From the NCBI RefSeq assembly GCF_000427685.1, contig NZ_KE386573.1, positions 2,030,938 through 2,094,937 on the forward strand: a DNA stretch of 64,000 nt. Direction: 5' to 3'. The notes below the pieces were generated by a model that was not told the origin of the DNA, did not search any database, and worked only from the letters and a program-made list of their open reading frames with translations. The translations under genes were made by a program, and so were the position numbers. Below, one piece after another: positions 35,640 to 45,305 of this stretch; position 1 is the stretch's first letter, and the number at the start of each line of letters is the position of its first letter. Origin of the DNA: Haloplanus natans DSM 17983. Lineage in GTDB: Archaea > Halobacteriota > Halobacteria > Halobacteriales > Haloferacaceae.

Positions 35640-35990
35640 CTACCATAATTCTTTGACGAGAGCAGTAGTCGCGTTATCGACGATATCATCCGTCAGACGA
35701 CCCTGCCAGAAATCGATGTCCTCGTGGCCGATCGATTGCACACTCCATGGAATGATCCGGCTCTCGTCTGGCGTACCGCCACGAAGCCAGCTCTCTTCGG
35801 GAATTTCGATGAGCCCATCCATCCATGATTTCGACGTCAGCGTGAGCGCGATATACTGCTCGCCGTGGAACGGACGACCTTCGTGGTTCGAAAGAATGAG
35901 CCAAGGCCGAGCGTCCTCGTTACCTTTGAACAGGTCATCGCCGTAGACGACGTCGCCACGTTCGAAAATCGGTGTCTCTTCGTTGGTCAC
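35640..35990 (-). CDS. PemK/MazF-like type II toxin
   Basis: A 116-residue PemK/MazF-fold protein started by GTG. The sequence FERGDVVYGDDLFKGNEDAR, RPWLILSNHEGRPFHGEQYI, and the late RIIPWSVQSIGHEDIDFW follow the haloarchaeal PemK-like family, in which PWLILSN is the second strand of the barrel. MazF-type proteins cut mRNA, normally held in check by a cognate antitoxin from the same operon. The toxin looks complete. It overlaps the upstream HTH gene in a GTGA arrangement, but that gene is frameshifted twice. Confidence 0.78.
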   Translation of the reverse strand: MTNEETPIFERGDVVYGDDLFKGNEDARPWLILSNHEGRPFHGEQYIALTLTSKSWMDGLIEIPEESWLRGGTPDESRIIPWSVQSIGHEDIDFWQGRLTDDIVDNATTALVKELW

Positions 35991-36341
35991 TGTTCATCCT
36001 CGACACTCGGAGTGACCCGCTGGGCGCGTGTTTGCGCCAAGACTCCTTGTCTTCTGTGCCGAGTTGCTCGTTGAACAGAGCAGTCGTCCGTTCGTAGCCG
36101 CTGTACCCCTCGAGTCGCTCGTCGTTGTCGGTTATCGCCCAGTACGCCGCCTTGTGTTCGACCAGACCGCAGTCTTTCAATCGTGAGAGTGCAGTGCTGA
36201 CCGCGCCCTCGTCGGTGCCAATCTGAGAGGCGATTTTGCGGGCCTTGAACGCCCGATTTTCATTGGCGGCGAGAAATCCAAGGACTTGATCAGGCACGGA
36301 GAGCTCTTCGTGTTCTCGAAAGTGTCTCGATCGATGGACAT
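35987..36341 (-). pseudogene. HTH (MarR/winged-helix) antitoxin-type gene, two frameshifts
   Basis: A reading from ATG 36341 begins MSIDRDTFEN, then frame is lost near 36310. The adjacent frame gives REHEELSVPDQVLGFLAANE, FKARKIASQIGTDEGAVST, ALSRLKDCGLVEHKAAYWAI and ERTTALFNEQLGTEDKESWR. A second shift near 36030 leads to RVTPSVEDEQ and a TGA that overlaps the toxin's GTG. Each shift is a one-base change in a short run. The encoded protein is the winged-helix partner normally found before PemK-like toxins in haloarchaea. If the shifts are real the antitoxin is broken; an internal start could still give the helix-turn-helix. Confidence 0.7.
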
Positions 36342-36511
36342 CGTTGAATGAAGGTACGTCATCCGCTGTAAAGAGCGTTAGGAGTGAAAGCAACGAAAAT
36401 ATCGAAATCACTGTTGCCACGAAGCGAGTTGCGGACCGTATGCATTGAGACTGCCAGCCTCTGCCGCCGGCTTCCGTATAGCGACATATGATTTATCGAC
36501 GGGGGCGGACG

Positions 36512-36517
36512 CTTTAA
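36512..36517 (+). promoter_or_regulatory. BoxA of the SRAP gene
   Basis: CTTTAA is centred about 27 nt before the ATG at 36542, the spacing for a leaderless mRNA in haloarchaea. Confidence 0.45.
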
Positions 36518-36541
36518 CCCGCTCCGGTCGAAGGACAGGGT

Positions 36542-37243
36542 ATGTGTGGGCGGTACACCCTCTTCACGCCGGCCGAAGCGTTGGCCGACCGATTCGGGAC
36601 GCGGACCCCGGATATCGAGCCCCGCTACAACTGCGCACCGGGACAGGACCTGCCGGTGGTGACCGGCACGGACCCCGATCGGTTCGCCCGCCAACGGTGG
36701 GGGTTAGTGCCCGAGTGGGCGGACGACGACACGAATCCGCCGATCAACGCCCGGGTGGAGACGATCACGGAGAAGCCAACGTTCGCCGAGGCGGTCGAAC
36801 ACCGGCGGTGCTTGGTGCCGGCGGACGGCTTCTACGAGTGGGTGAGCCGGGACGAGGGCAAGCGACCGTACCGGGTCGCGTTCGAGGACGACCGCCCGTT
36901 CGCGATGGCCGGGATCTGGTCGCGGTGGGAACCCCCGACGCGACAGACCGGACTGAGCGAGTTCGGGAGTGGTGGCGAGTCGGACGATTCCGAACCCATT
37001 CACTCCTTCGCCATCGTGACGACGGAGCCGAATGATCTGGTGAGCGACCTCCACCACCGGATGGCCGTCATCCTCGACCCGGACGAGGAGTCCACGTGGC
37101 TCCACGGATCGGTCGAGGCGGCACTCGACTGCTGTGAGCCGTCCCCCTCCGACGACCTGACCGCTTACCCGGTCTCGACGCGCGTCAACGACCCCCGGAA
37201 CGACGACCCGTCGCTGGTCGAACGGGTCGGCGAGGCGGCGTGA
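36542..37243 (+). CDS. SOS response-associated peptidase (SRAP; HMCES/YedK-like)
   Basis: A 233-residue SRAP protein, which forms a covalent thiazolidine cross-link with abasic sites in single-stranded DNA. Catalytic Cys2 directly follows Met1 (MCGRYTLFTP). Other active-site blocks are RYNCAPGQ, RWGLVPEWADD, NARVETITEKP (Asn69), CLVPADGFYEW (Glu99) and DLHHRMAVIL (His171). All key residues are intact. The ATG is the only start possible because Cys2 must be exposed. It is a single-gene unit just outside the decayed accessory region, upstream of the DUF5805/integrase pair. Confidence 0.93.
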   Translation: MCGRYTLFTPAEALADRFGTRTPDIEPRYNCAPGQDLPVVTGTDPDRFARQRWGLVPEWADDDTNPPINARVETITEKPTFAEAVEHRRCLVPADGFYEWVSRDEGKRPYRVAFEDDRPFAMAGIWSRWEPPTRQTGLSEFGSGGESDDSEPIHSFAIVTTEPNDLVSDLHHRMAVILDPDEESTWLHGSVEAALDCCEPSPSDDLTAYPVSTRVNDPRNDDPSLVERVGEAA

Positions 37244-37370
37244 ACGGGGAGTACCGGACCGTATTTATATTTGTGAACGAGTAACTACATCGATACGCAA
37301 AGCAGGTACGCACACACAAATAATGGGCATTTCGGGGTGCCAATTTGGTGCTACAATTCTAAATAAAGAC

Positions 37371-37376
37371 CTTTAT
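37371..37376 (+). promoter_or_regulatory. BoxA candidate for the DUF5805-integrase operon
   Basis: CTTTAT sits in an AT-rich stretch about 50 nt before the ATG at 37425, implying a leader of roughly 25 nt. Confidence 0.4.
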
Positions 37377-37424
37377 CCCCCTGTGTAGGACCACTTTGAA
37401 GTAATCGGCAGTCGAGGGACCGAT

Positions 37425-37799
37425 ATGGCAGACGACTCCGTTCCGGTGAAGACGTACGTGCCGCCGTACCAGAAGGAGCGCTGGCGCGAACACGCCGACC
37501 GCCTCGGCATGAGTCAAAGCGAGTTCGTCCGGACGATGGTACAGGCCGGCCGCCGCGACTTCGCCGTGCCCGAGCATCCCTCCGGCGAGAAACCCGACGA
37601 AGAGGTATCTTCGGGGCTCGAACCCCAGGTGAAAGACGCCCTCAGCGGGGAAGACCACCGTTCGTGGGACGACCTGCTCGAAGCGGTGACCGACGGCGTC
37701 GAGGGCCGACTGGAGGAGGCCCTAGAGTCGCTCCAGGAGGCAAACGCCGTTCAGTACAGCGGCCGCCACGGCGGCTACCGGCTGGTGGAGGAGTCGTGA
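37425..37799 (+). CDS. DUF5805 protein (ribbon-helix-helix-like), partner of the integrase
   Basis: A 124-residue protein. The N-terminal part, VPVKTYVPPYQKERWREHAD, RLGMSQSEFVRTMVQAGRRD, is a ribbon-helix-helix-like DNA-binding segment (Arc/MetJ type strand then two helices). The C-terminal part ends in an acidic helix and a small domain (VQYSGRHGGYRLVEES). I assign it to haloarchaeal DUF5805. Its stop codon overlaps the GTG of the tyrosine recombinase (GTGA), so the two are made together, suggesting that it directs or regulates that recombinase. Confidence 0.75.
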   Translation: MADDSVPVKTYVPPYQKERWREHADRLGMSQSEFVRTMVQAGRRDFAVPEHPSGEKPDEEVSSGLEPQVKDALSGEDHRSWDDLLEAVTDGVEGRLEEALESLQEANAVQYSGRHGGYRLVEES

Positions 37800-38818
37800 G
37801 CGACGTCGACGACCCCGTGGGCTACTTCCTGCAGGATATGACTTTCCACGGGAAGACCGACCGGACGCGAGCGGCCTACGAACGCGTCCTCCGAGATTTC
37901 GAGACCTTTCTCGCCGACGAGCGGGGGACCACTCCGGCAACAGCCGAACACCGGGACTGTATGGCCTGGATTCATCGCCTGCGTGGCACCGTCGCCGAGA
38001 GCACCGTCGCGACGTACGCCGCCTACCTCCACCGGTTCTACGCCTACATGGCCCAGGTCGGGACGTTCGACGCCAACCCGATGACCCTCGTTGCCGAGGA
38101 GATGGACGAACGCATCAACACCGATCCGACGCGTCGCGAAATCGCGATTCCCGAGATGCGCGACTTTCTCGCAGGGGTCACCCACCCTCTCGATCGCGCA
38201 CTCCTGGTGACGATGCTCAAGACGGGTATCCGGGTCGGAGAGCTCTGTAACCTCGATCTGCGAGATGTGTCGACTCCGGCGACCCGGGAGGCCCTCGACG
38301 TGTCGATCCGACCACAGCTCGACGGCCGCGGCGACGCCCTGTTCGTCGCGGCCGACCGCGCCGTCGGCGACGAAATCGAGGGCGAACGCCGGACCGCGGC
38401 CAACAAGCGCAAACGCGCGACGGTGATCCCGGTCGACGACGAGTTGCGGACGACACTGCGTCGCTGGCTCGCGATCAGACCCGACCCCGTCTCGCGGGCG
38501 GAGCCGTTGTTCGTGAACACGCGCGACGACTGGGGCGAGCGCGTCACCCCCCACGTCGTCCACCACACGGTGGAGTCACACGCACGCGAGCGGGGCTGGC
38601 ACCGCGACGGCGGCGGCGCCGAGGAGAACGTAACCCCCCACTACTTCCGGCATTTCTTCACGACCCACCTCCGGGACCGAACCGGTGACCGCGGCATCGT
38701 CAAATACCTTCGTGGCGACGTGGCGAGTGACATCATCGACACGTACACCCACGACTGGGGCGATCGGGTGCGCCGTACCTACGAAGACCACATCTACCAG
38801 CTGGCTCCGTCCGCGTGA
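37796..38818 (+). CDS. XerC/D-like tyrosine recombinase
   Basis: A 340-residue tyrosine recombinase with a complete active site: Arg146 (TGIRVGELC), His282-x-x-Arg285 (HYFRHFF), and nucleophile Tyr317 (DTYTHDW). An N-terminal SAM-like core-binding domain spans about 10-100 (KTDRTRAAYERVLRDFETFL...). These enzymes resolve chromosome dimers, or integrate and excise mobile DNA, at short inverted-repeat sites. The GTG at 37796 is within the DUF5805 stop, and an earlier frame start is not family-like. The long interrupted palindrome 74 bp downstream could be a substrate, but that is only a suggestion. Confidence 0.88.
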   Translation: MSDVDDPVGYFLQDMTFHGKTDRTRAAYERVLRDFETFLADERGTTPATAEHRDCMAWIHRLRGTVAESTVATYAAYLHRFYAYMAQVGTFDANPMTLVAEEMDERINTDPTRREIAIPEMRDFLAGVTHPLDRALLVTMLKTGIRVGELCNLDLRDVSTPATREALDVSIRPQLDGRGDALFVAADRAVGDEIEGERRTAANKRKRATVIPVDDELRTTLRRWLAIRPDPVSRAEPLFVNTRDDWGERVTPHVVHHTVESHARERGWHRDGGGAEENVTPHYFRHFFTTHLRDRTGDRGIVKYLRGDVASDIIDTYTHDWGDRVRRTYEDHIYQLAPSA

Positions 38819-38891
38819 ATCCTATAAATCGCATATTGCTATATCAAATGCGGGCGTGACCGCTCAGTCGAAGGCGGGGCCGGCCCGTCTC

Positions 38892-38973
38892 ATAGTGATC
38901 ATTGTAAGTCAGTACCGGTGGTTCGCCGACCCGTTCTGGCGAACCACCGGTAAACAGTTACAATAAACACTAT
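38892..38973. repeat. 82-bp interrupted palindrome between integrase and cupin genes
   Basis: Symmetric arms are ATAGTG-3-ATTGTAA-6-ACCGGTGGTTCGCC, a 10-base centre, then GGCGAACCACCGGT-6-TTACAAT-3-CACTAT. All 27 paired bases match, and the two unpaired spacers are equal in length on both sides. It lies between convergent genes and touches the cupin stop. It may be a bidirectional terminator, a protein-binding/recombination site, or a miniature mobile element. Confidence 0.7.
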
Positions 38974-39317
38974 CAGTCGCGGCCGGTCCAGAAGTCGAAC
39001 GAGCGCCCCGGTGCGAAGACATCGAGGCCGACGGCACGTTCCTCGCCCGTGTTCTCGACGCGGTGAGTCTCCCACGCGTCGAGGTGGACGGAGTCGTACT
39101 GCCCGAGGGTCACCCTGTCGTCGTCGGTCGAGACGGTCAGTTCCCCCTGTAGAACGAGACAGACCTGTTCGTTCTCGTGGTCGTGCATCGGCGAGGAGTG
39201 ACCGGGCGGCTTCTCGAACCACTCGAAGCTGAAGCGGTCGCTTCCGGCCATCGCCACCCGGCGCCAGCCGTCGTCCGGTTCGTACGTCTCCGCCTCGTCG
39301 AAGGATATCGGTTGCAC
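38973..39317 (-). CDS. Cupin-domain protein
   Basis: A 114-residue single cupin. The first motif is GHSSPMHDHENEQVCLVLQGE and the second is DSVHLDAWETHRVENTGEE, with metal-binding His-x-His...Glu and a late His. Small haloarchaeal cupins of this kind are metal-binding beta barrels of unknown substrate. It starts MQPISFDEAETYEP at 39317, and its stop abuts the large palindrome. It is divergent from thiR. Confidence 0.83.
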   Translation of the reverse strand: MQPISFDEAETYEPDDGWRRVAMAGSDRFSFEWFEKPPGHSSPMHDHENEQVCLVLQGELTVSTDDDRVTLGQYDSVHLDAWETHRVENTGEERAVGLDVFAPGRSFDFWTGRD

Positions 39318-39420
39318 GAGGGGGGCCTCGGCGTGTCCCGTCTAAAGCGTTGGGCCGACAGTATAAGGCCTGCCCACCCGAGTGAGGGCACATGACCCAC
39401 GGGCAGCGGACGGTGGAACC

Positions 39421-40344
39421 GTGACGGTGCAGTTGCCGAGCGAAATCGTCGTCGACCGCTTCTTGCCGACGGTGCGTTCGATGCTGGCGGCCGAGCTATC
39501 GGATCGCGGGTTCGCACAGCGGGAGATAGCCAGCCGTCTCGGCGTCTCACAGGCGGCGGTGAGCCAGTACCTTTCGGGAGATCGACACGTCGAGGAACGC
39601 TTCGCCGAGGAACCACGGCTGCAGGCGACGGTCGAGCGGATCGCCGAGGGGTTCGACGCCGGCACGATGGACGACTACGAGGCCCTCGCCGAACTGCTGG
39701 AACTCGTCCGGGCGTTCGAGGATCGGGGGCCGATCTGTGCGGTCCACGAGGAGGAGATGCCGGCACTTTCGGGCATGGGCTGTGATCTCTGCGTGCGCGG
39801 GCGCGATTCCGGGATACAGGCCGAACGCGAGGTGCTGTCGAACGTTCGTCGGGCGGTCCGGCAGTTCGCGAACGCCACGGGGGTCCCAGCACACGTCCCG
39901 AACGTGGGAACGAACGTGGCGATGGCGTTGCCGGACGCGGTCGACGAGACGGACGTGGCGGCCGTCCCCGGGCGCATCCACGCGATGCGGGGCGGCGTAA
40001 ACGTCCCCGCGAACCCCGAGTTCGGCGGGTCCCACCACGTGGCGACGACGCTTCTGGCGGCGACGGCCGCCGACCCGAGCGTTCGGGGGGCGGTCAACCT
40101 CGCGACGAGTGAGAACCTGCTAGCGGCGGTCCCGGCGGGGATGGAGGCCGTCGCCTTCGACGCGGCGTACGAGGACCGCCGCCGACGCCTCGACGCACTC
40201 TTCGAGTCGGGCGTGCCCCGGATCGTCTACCACGAGGGGGCCTTCGGTATCGAACCGATCACGTACGTCCTCGGGACGAGCGCCGTCGACGCCGTCGAGA
40301 CGGGGACGGCACTGGCCGCCCGCGCGAACGACGGACGAAACTGA
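39421..40344 (+). CDS. thiR: ThiR, HTH-ThiN transcriptional regulator
   Basis: A 307-residue regulator with an N-terminal Cro/CI-type HTH (FAQREIASRLGVSQAAVSQYL, about residues 28-48) and a short Cys-containing region (MGCDLC). The C-terminal half is a ThiN-like thiamine-phosphate-binding domain: VPAHVPNVGTNVAMALPDA, DVAAVPGRIHAMRGGVNVPA, FGGSHHVATTLLAA. In haloarchaea and methanogens ThiR represses thiamine biosynthesis genes when thiamine phosphate is bound. The GTG at 39421 begins with the conserved TVQLPSEIVVDRFLPT. The frame to 39382 is not family-like. Confidence 0.88.
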   Translation: MTVQLPSEIVVDRFLPTVRSMLAAELSDRGFAQREIASRLGVSQAAVSQYLSGDRHVEERFAEEPRLQATVERIAEGFDAGTMDDYEALAELLELVRAFEDRGPICAVHEEEMPALSGMGCDLCVRGRDSGIQAEREVLSNVRRAVRQFANATGVPAHVPNVGTNVAMALPDAVDETDVAAVPGRIHAMRGGVNVPANPEFGGSHHVATTLLAATAADPSVRGAVNLATSENLLAAVPAGMEAVAFDAAYEDRRRRLDALFESGVPRIVYHEGAFGIEPITYVLGTSAVDAVETGTALAARANDGRN

Positions 40345-40430
40345 CCGCCCGTACCGTATGCCGCAGTAGCGATCCGACGGCCACCCCTAAGTCTAAACGG
40401 CACGGGCACGAATATCTGCCAGAACAGCCG

Positions 40431-42655
40431 ATGGACGCGCCGATTCGGGTCCTGCTCGTCGACGACGTTGCCGACTTCGCCGCCATCGCTGCGGAACTGC
40501 TCGAGCGGGAGGACGACCGCCTCGACGTGACGACCGAGACGGATCCGTCCGCGAGTCTCGATCGGCTCGCCGAGTCGGCGTTCGACTGTCTCGTCAGCGA
40601 CTACCAAATGCCCGGAATGGACGGGCTCGAACTGCTCGGAGCGGTCCGCGAGCGGTGGCCGACGCTTCCTTTCGTCCTCTTTACCGGCAAGGGGAGCGAG
40701 GAAATCGCGAGCGAGGCCATCTCGGCCGGCGCGACGGACTACGTCCGGAAGGGGACGGCCACGGACCAGTACGCGCTCTTGGCAAACCGGATCGTTCAGG
40801 CCGTCTCGAAGCGTCGGAACCGCGCACGGGCGGATCGATTCGAGCAGCTCCAGAAACTCGCTCACGAAGTCAGCAAGGCGCTCGTTCGGGCCGACGACGG
40901 GACGGGCGCCGAGCGGACGGTCTGTGAACGACTCGCCGAAGCGAAGCCGTACGCCTGGGCGGCCATCGGGACGCCGACCGTCGACGGCGGTGTGGTCACG
41001 GACGTGGCCGTCCGATCGCTCGCCACCGCGGCCGACGGCGATAGGGTGGACGTGGCCCTCGACGCCGTGCCCGCGGTCGAAGTCGCCGCGACGGAGCGTG
41101 AACCCGCCGTCTCGACGGGTGCGGACGCGGCGGTGATCGCCGTCCCGCTCGAGTACGAATCGGATCGCTACGGCGTACTCGCGGTGAGGTCGGCGGGCGG
41201 CGCCCCGACCGACGCGTTCGAGCGCGACCTCCTCGCGGAACTCGGGGTCGACGTGGCCAGCGCGCTCCACACCCTCGCGGTCCGTGCCGACCTGTGCGAG
41301 TCGGAGGCGAAGTTTCGACGGTTGGTCGAGGGGAATCTCGTCGGCGTCTATCTCATCCAGCACGGCGAGTTCGAGTACGTCAACCCTCGGCTCGCGGCGA
41401 TGTTCGGCTACACCCAAGCGGAGTTGCTGTCGGGCGTGACGCCGTTCGACCTCGTGATCGAAGCGGACCAGGAGAAACTGCGGCGGAACATCGACCGCCG
41501 CATCGTGGGCGAGGTCGACGACCTCCGGTATACGCTCCGTGGGGAGCGCAGGGACGGCTCGAACATCGAGTTCGAGGTCCACGGCGGCCGAATCGACTAC
41601 CGCGGCGAACCGGCCATCGTGGGGACGCTCCTCGACGTGACCGAACGGAAGCGATACGAGCGCGAACTCGAGCGGTCGCGGGCCGAGTACCGGGAGCTGT
41701 TCGAGGCGTTTCCGGAAGCCGTCTTCGTCCGCACCGAAGGCGACACGTTTCAGGCCGTCAACGAAGCCGCGATCGACCGCCTCGGCTACACTCGCGACGA
41801 ACTCCTGTCGATGCGGCCGGCGGATATCGACCCGACGGCCGACGCCGAGAGCGAGGACGAACGGATCGAGGACTTCGAACAGGGTCGGATCGAGCGCTTC
41901 GACACCGTCCACGAGACGAAGTCGGGCGAGCGAATCCCGGTCGAGATCAACGCCACGCTCATTCCGTACCGCGGCGAAACGGCGATCCTGTCGACCGCGC
42001 GAGACGTGAGTGACCGCATCGAACGGGAACGGGAGCTAGAACGGCGGAACGACCGCCTCGAGGAACTCGCGAGCGTCGTCTCACACGACCTGCGAAACCC
42101 ACTCAACGTCGCCGCCGGCCGGATCGCGTGGGCGCGTGAGGAGTCCGACTCCCCCCACATCGACGACGCGGCCGCCGCGCTGGAGCGGATGGACGGCCTG
42201 ATCGACGACCTACTGACGCTCGCCGGCCACGGGCGACGGGATATCGACCCCGTTCCCCTAGAAATCGAGTCGTTCGTCAGCCGATGCTGGGCGAACGTGG
42301 CGACGGAGGACGCCGCCCTGAACGTGCGCGTCGAGGGGACGGTTCGGGCCGACGAGAGCCGACTCGGGCAGGCGTTCGAGAACCTGTTTCGGAACGCGGT
42401 GGAACACACGGCCGACGAACGCGACGACGTAACGATCACCGTCGGGAGCCTCCCGGACGGCTTCTACGTCGAAGACGACGGACCGGGCATCCCCGAGTCC
42501 GACCGCGAACGGATCTTCGAAGCCGGATACTCGACGAACCAGAACGGAACGGGTCTCGGCCTCGTCATCGTCCGCGACGCCGTCGAAGCCCACGGCTGGG
42601 AGCTAGCGGTCACCGAGAGCGAGACTGGTGGAGCCCGGTTCGAAATCACCGGCGT

Positions 42656-42683
<28 letters not shown>
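40431..42683 (+). CDS. Multi-domain sensor histidine kinase with N-terminal receiver
   Basis: A 750-residue cytoplasmic sensor kinase. An N-terminal receiver domain (1-125) has Asp10/11, phosphoacceptor Asp57 (SDYQMPGMDG) and a late Lys (DYVRKG). A GAF-like segment follows (about 140-285), then two PAS domains (about 290-405 and 415-530), a HisKA dimerisation domain with His552 (VSHDLRNPLN), and an HATPase domain ending with VEDDGPGIPESDRERIFEAG and GTGLGL. There is no transmembrane region. Receiver-first kinases of this design are frequent in haloarchaea. The input is unknown. The last 28 bp overlap the convergent halocyanin gene. Confidence 0.9.
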
Positions 42684-43288
<605 letters not shown>

Positions 43289-43400
43289 ACCGGGGGTTGC
43301 GGGCCATCCTACGAAAACCTGACTATCCCGACCGGCGGCGGGTTCCCACCGACGGGGAGCGATCCCACACGCTTACCAGGGTGTCGTGCGGACGGGGAGT

Positions 43401-43829
43401 ATGGTGAAACGACTGCTCGTCCCGATAGACGGATCCGATCCCGCAGACGCCGCCCTCGAGTTCGCCCTCGAGGAGTACCCCGACGCCGACATCACGCTAC
43501 TCTCAGTGATCGATCCGACGGACGTGGGCTATGGCTCCATCGAGGCGGCCCCGAGCACGTTCGAACACCTTCAGGAGAACGCAGAGGAGCGGACACAGAA
43601 CGTGCTCGACGAGGCGTCGAACCGTGCGGCCGAGTACGGAATAGACGTAACGACGGAGACGGTGATCGGGATGCCCTCCCGCGCCATCGTCGAGTGGGCG
43701 GAGAACAAAGACATGGACGGCATCGTCATCGGGAGTCACGGCCGAAAGGGTGTCACACGCGTCCTCCTCGGAAGCGTCGCAGAATCGGTGGTCCGGCGGT
43801 CGCCGGTGCCGGTGACGGTCGTCCGGTAG
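43401..43829 (+). CDS. Universal stress protein UspA family
   Basis: A 142-residue single UspA domain. MVKRLLVPIDGSDPADAALEF opens the fold. The ATP-binding end GIVIGSHGRKGVTRVLLGSV carries the G-2x-G-9x-G-S/T motif, then AESVVRRSPVPVTVVR, as in the ATP-binding subgroup. ATG 43401 is chosen over the frame start at 43386 because it gives the conserved opening. Role is stress-associated; no client can be inferred. It is a single-gene unit. Confidence 0.9.
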   Translation: MVKRLLVPIDGSDPADAALEFALEEYPDADITLLSVIDPTDVGYGSIEAAPSTFEHLQENAEERTQNVLDEASNRAAEYGIDVTTETVIGMPSRAIVEWAENKDMDGIVIGSHGRKGVTRVLLGSVAESVVRRSPVPVTVVR

Positions 43830-43845
43830 TCGGCTGTCGGCCGTA

Positions 43846-44445
43846 TCAGCCTTCGGTCGAGTCGACCGGCCCGCCGTCGGGCAGTTCACGGAAGGCAACG
43901 GTGAAGTCGGTGTCGTCGAACTCCTGGACGGCGGAGTCGAGATCGCGCTCGACGGCGTCCAGCCGGCGGGTCAGTTCGGCGTACTCGTCGCTCTCTTCGA
44001 GTTCGTGGGGGGTCTTCGCCGCTTCGAGGGTCACTTTCTTTTCGACGAGTTGGAACTTCTCCTGTAACTGGTCGTCGTACGAACTCCGGACGACCATTCG
44101 CTCGACGGTTTCGACGAGTTCGGGCTGATCGACGGGCTTGATGAGGTAGTCGTCGATGCCCATGTCGACGATGTCGAACCCCGGGTCGACCGCGGTTACC
44201 ATGACCACGCGCACGTCAAGGCCGCGGTCCTCGACGGCGTCGACAACCTCGTCGCCGGACAGCCCGGGCATCCGCCGGTCGAGCAACATCACGTCGATGT
44301 CGTCGTCGAGTTGCTCCAGTGCCTCGGTGCCGTCGTAGGCCGTCCGTGCCTCGGCGAACTCGTCGATCCAGTAGGCGTACAGATCCGCCAGCGACTGCTC
44401 GTCGTCGACGATGAGCACCGTCGCGTCTGAGAGCGTGGTCGTCAT
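43846..44445 (-). CDS. HalX-domain response regulator
   Basis: A 199-residue protein. An N-terminal CheY-like receiver (residues 8-122) has Asp14/15, phospho-Asp56 (LLDRRMPG), the switch Thr/Ser region (VMVTAVD) and Lys (YLIKPVD). It is followed by a HalX domain (about 128-185), a helical segment rich in charged residues (DQLQEKFQLVEKKVTLEA), found only in haloarchaea. HalX regulators have no known DNA-binding domain. It sits beside the che operon, on the opposite strand, and could be part of a phosphorelay. The partner kinase is not identified. Confidence 0.88.
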   Translation of the reverse strand: MTTTLSDATVLIVDDEQSLADLYAYWIDEFAEARTAYDGTEALEQLDDDIDVMLLDRRMPGLSGDEVVDAVEDRGLDVRVVMVTAVDPGFDIVDMGIDDYLIKPVDQPELVETVERMVVRSSYDDQLQEKFQLVEKKVTLEAAKTPHELEESDEYAELTRRLDAVERDLDSAVQEFDDTDFTVAFRELPDGGPVDSTEG

Positions 44446-44634
44446 GATCGGTCTCCGTGTTCGAATGGGGCGCGTGGACGGCCACGAGTCGTCACGACCG
44501 GAGGACCGTCTCGCCGGTGGGTCTTCGACTGTTCGGTTCGGTTCCCAACATATGAAGCTGTTGGCCGAATTATCGGTGCTGATACGAGTCCGCGTTGCCC
44601 GGCGGCACCGGCCGGTGCGACGCGGTCACGAGCA
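44446..44634. other. Spacer between HalX regulator and cheW
   Basis: About 190 bp. Rightward shadow frames exist, but nothing family-like. The leftward HalX gene must have its promoter here. Confidence 0.35.
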
Positions 44635-45066
44635 CTACGCATCGAGAACCGTCGGTCGGACCCAGATGACGAAGTCGTCGTCGCGCTTGATGACGCCACG
44701 AACGGCGTCGTCGTCGACGGGCGACGTTTCCACGTCGTCGCCCTCGACTTCGACGACCTGATCCACTTCGTCGACGATCCAGCCGACCGACTTGCCTTCG
44801 ACCGTCCGCTCGCGGTCGAACACGACGATCCGCTTGCGTTCTCCGTCACCGTCGATGCCGAACACCGCCTTCGGATCGACGATAGTCGTCGTCTTTCCAC
44901 GCAGATCCATCACGCCCTCGACGTGTGGTGCCGAGTTGGGGACGACGGTGAGTTCGTTCACGTCGACGATTTCGGCGACGTGAGCGATGTCGACCGCGTA
45001 CGACTCCGAGCCGAGTTCGAACTCGAGCAACTGGACGGTGCGGGTGCGAGCCGTCGCCTCGCTCAT
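44635..45066 (-). CDS. cheW: Chemotaxis coupling protein CheW
   Basis: A 143-residue CheW-domain adaptor joining CheA to the chemoreceptors. Features: VQLLEFELGSESYAVDIAHVAEIVDV, VPNSAPHVEGVMDLRGKTTTIVD (core), GWIVDEVDQVVEVE. The start MSEATARTRTVQLL at 45066 is preferred over the upstream ATG of the frame at 45123, which adds an unrelated tail. It is divergent from cheB, so the intergenic 240 bp contains two promoters. Confidence 0.93.
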   Translation of the reverse strand: MSEATARTRTVQLLEFELGSESYAVDIAHVAEIVDVNELTVVPNSAPHVEGVMDLRGKTTTIVDPKAVFGIDGDGERKRIVVFDRERTVEGKSVGWIVDEVDQVVEVEGDDVETSPVDDDAVRGVIKRDDDFVIWVRPTVLDA

Positions 45067-45185
45067 CGTTCCCCCTCCGCCCCGCATCCGTCCGGCCTCC
45101 CAACGCGTCTCTCCATATCTCACGGTCGGTCAAACGGAGGTTAAGCGTACTGGTCGCATTATCCGATTTGATAACCGTGCCGGTG

Positions 45186-45193
45186 TATTTATT
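45186..45193 (+). promoter_or_regulatory. BoxA candidate of the cheB-A-R operon
   Basis: TATTTATT lies about 115 nt upstream of the cheB ATG (45306). The expected start of transcription would be near 45217, leaving a leader of about 90 nt. Confidence 0.4.
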
Positions 45194-45305
45194 TCACTTC
45201 TACGGAAACGAACGATCGACTGATGTTCGGACGAACCCCCCCGGAAACCGACGGGCAGCGCCCGACCGCCGTGACGATCCGGTCACACAGCGGGGCGACC
45301 CGTCG

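Noticed and set aside
44411-44761. Plus-strand frame between the HalX regulator and cheW
   Set aside because: Overlaps cheW in antisense and has shadow composition.
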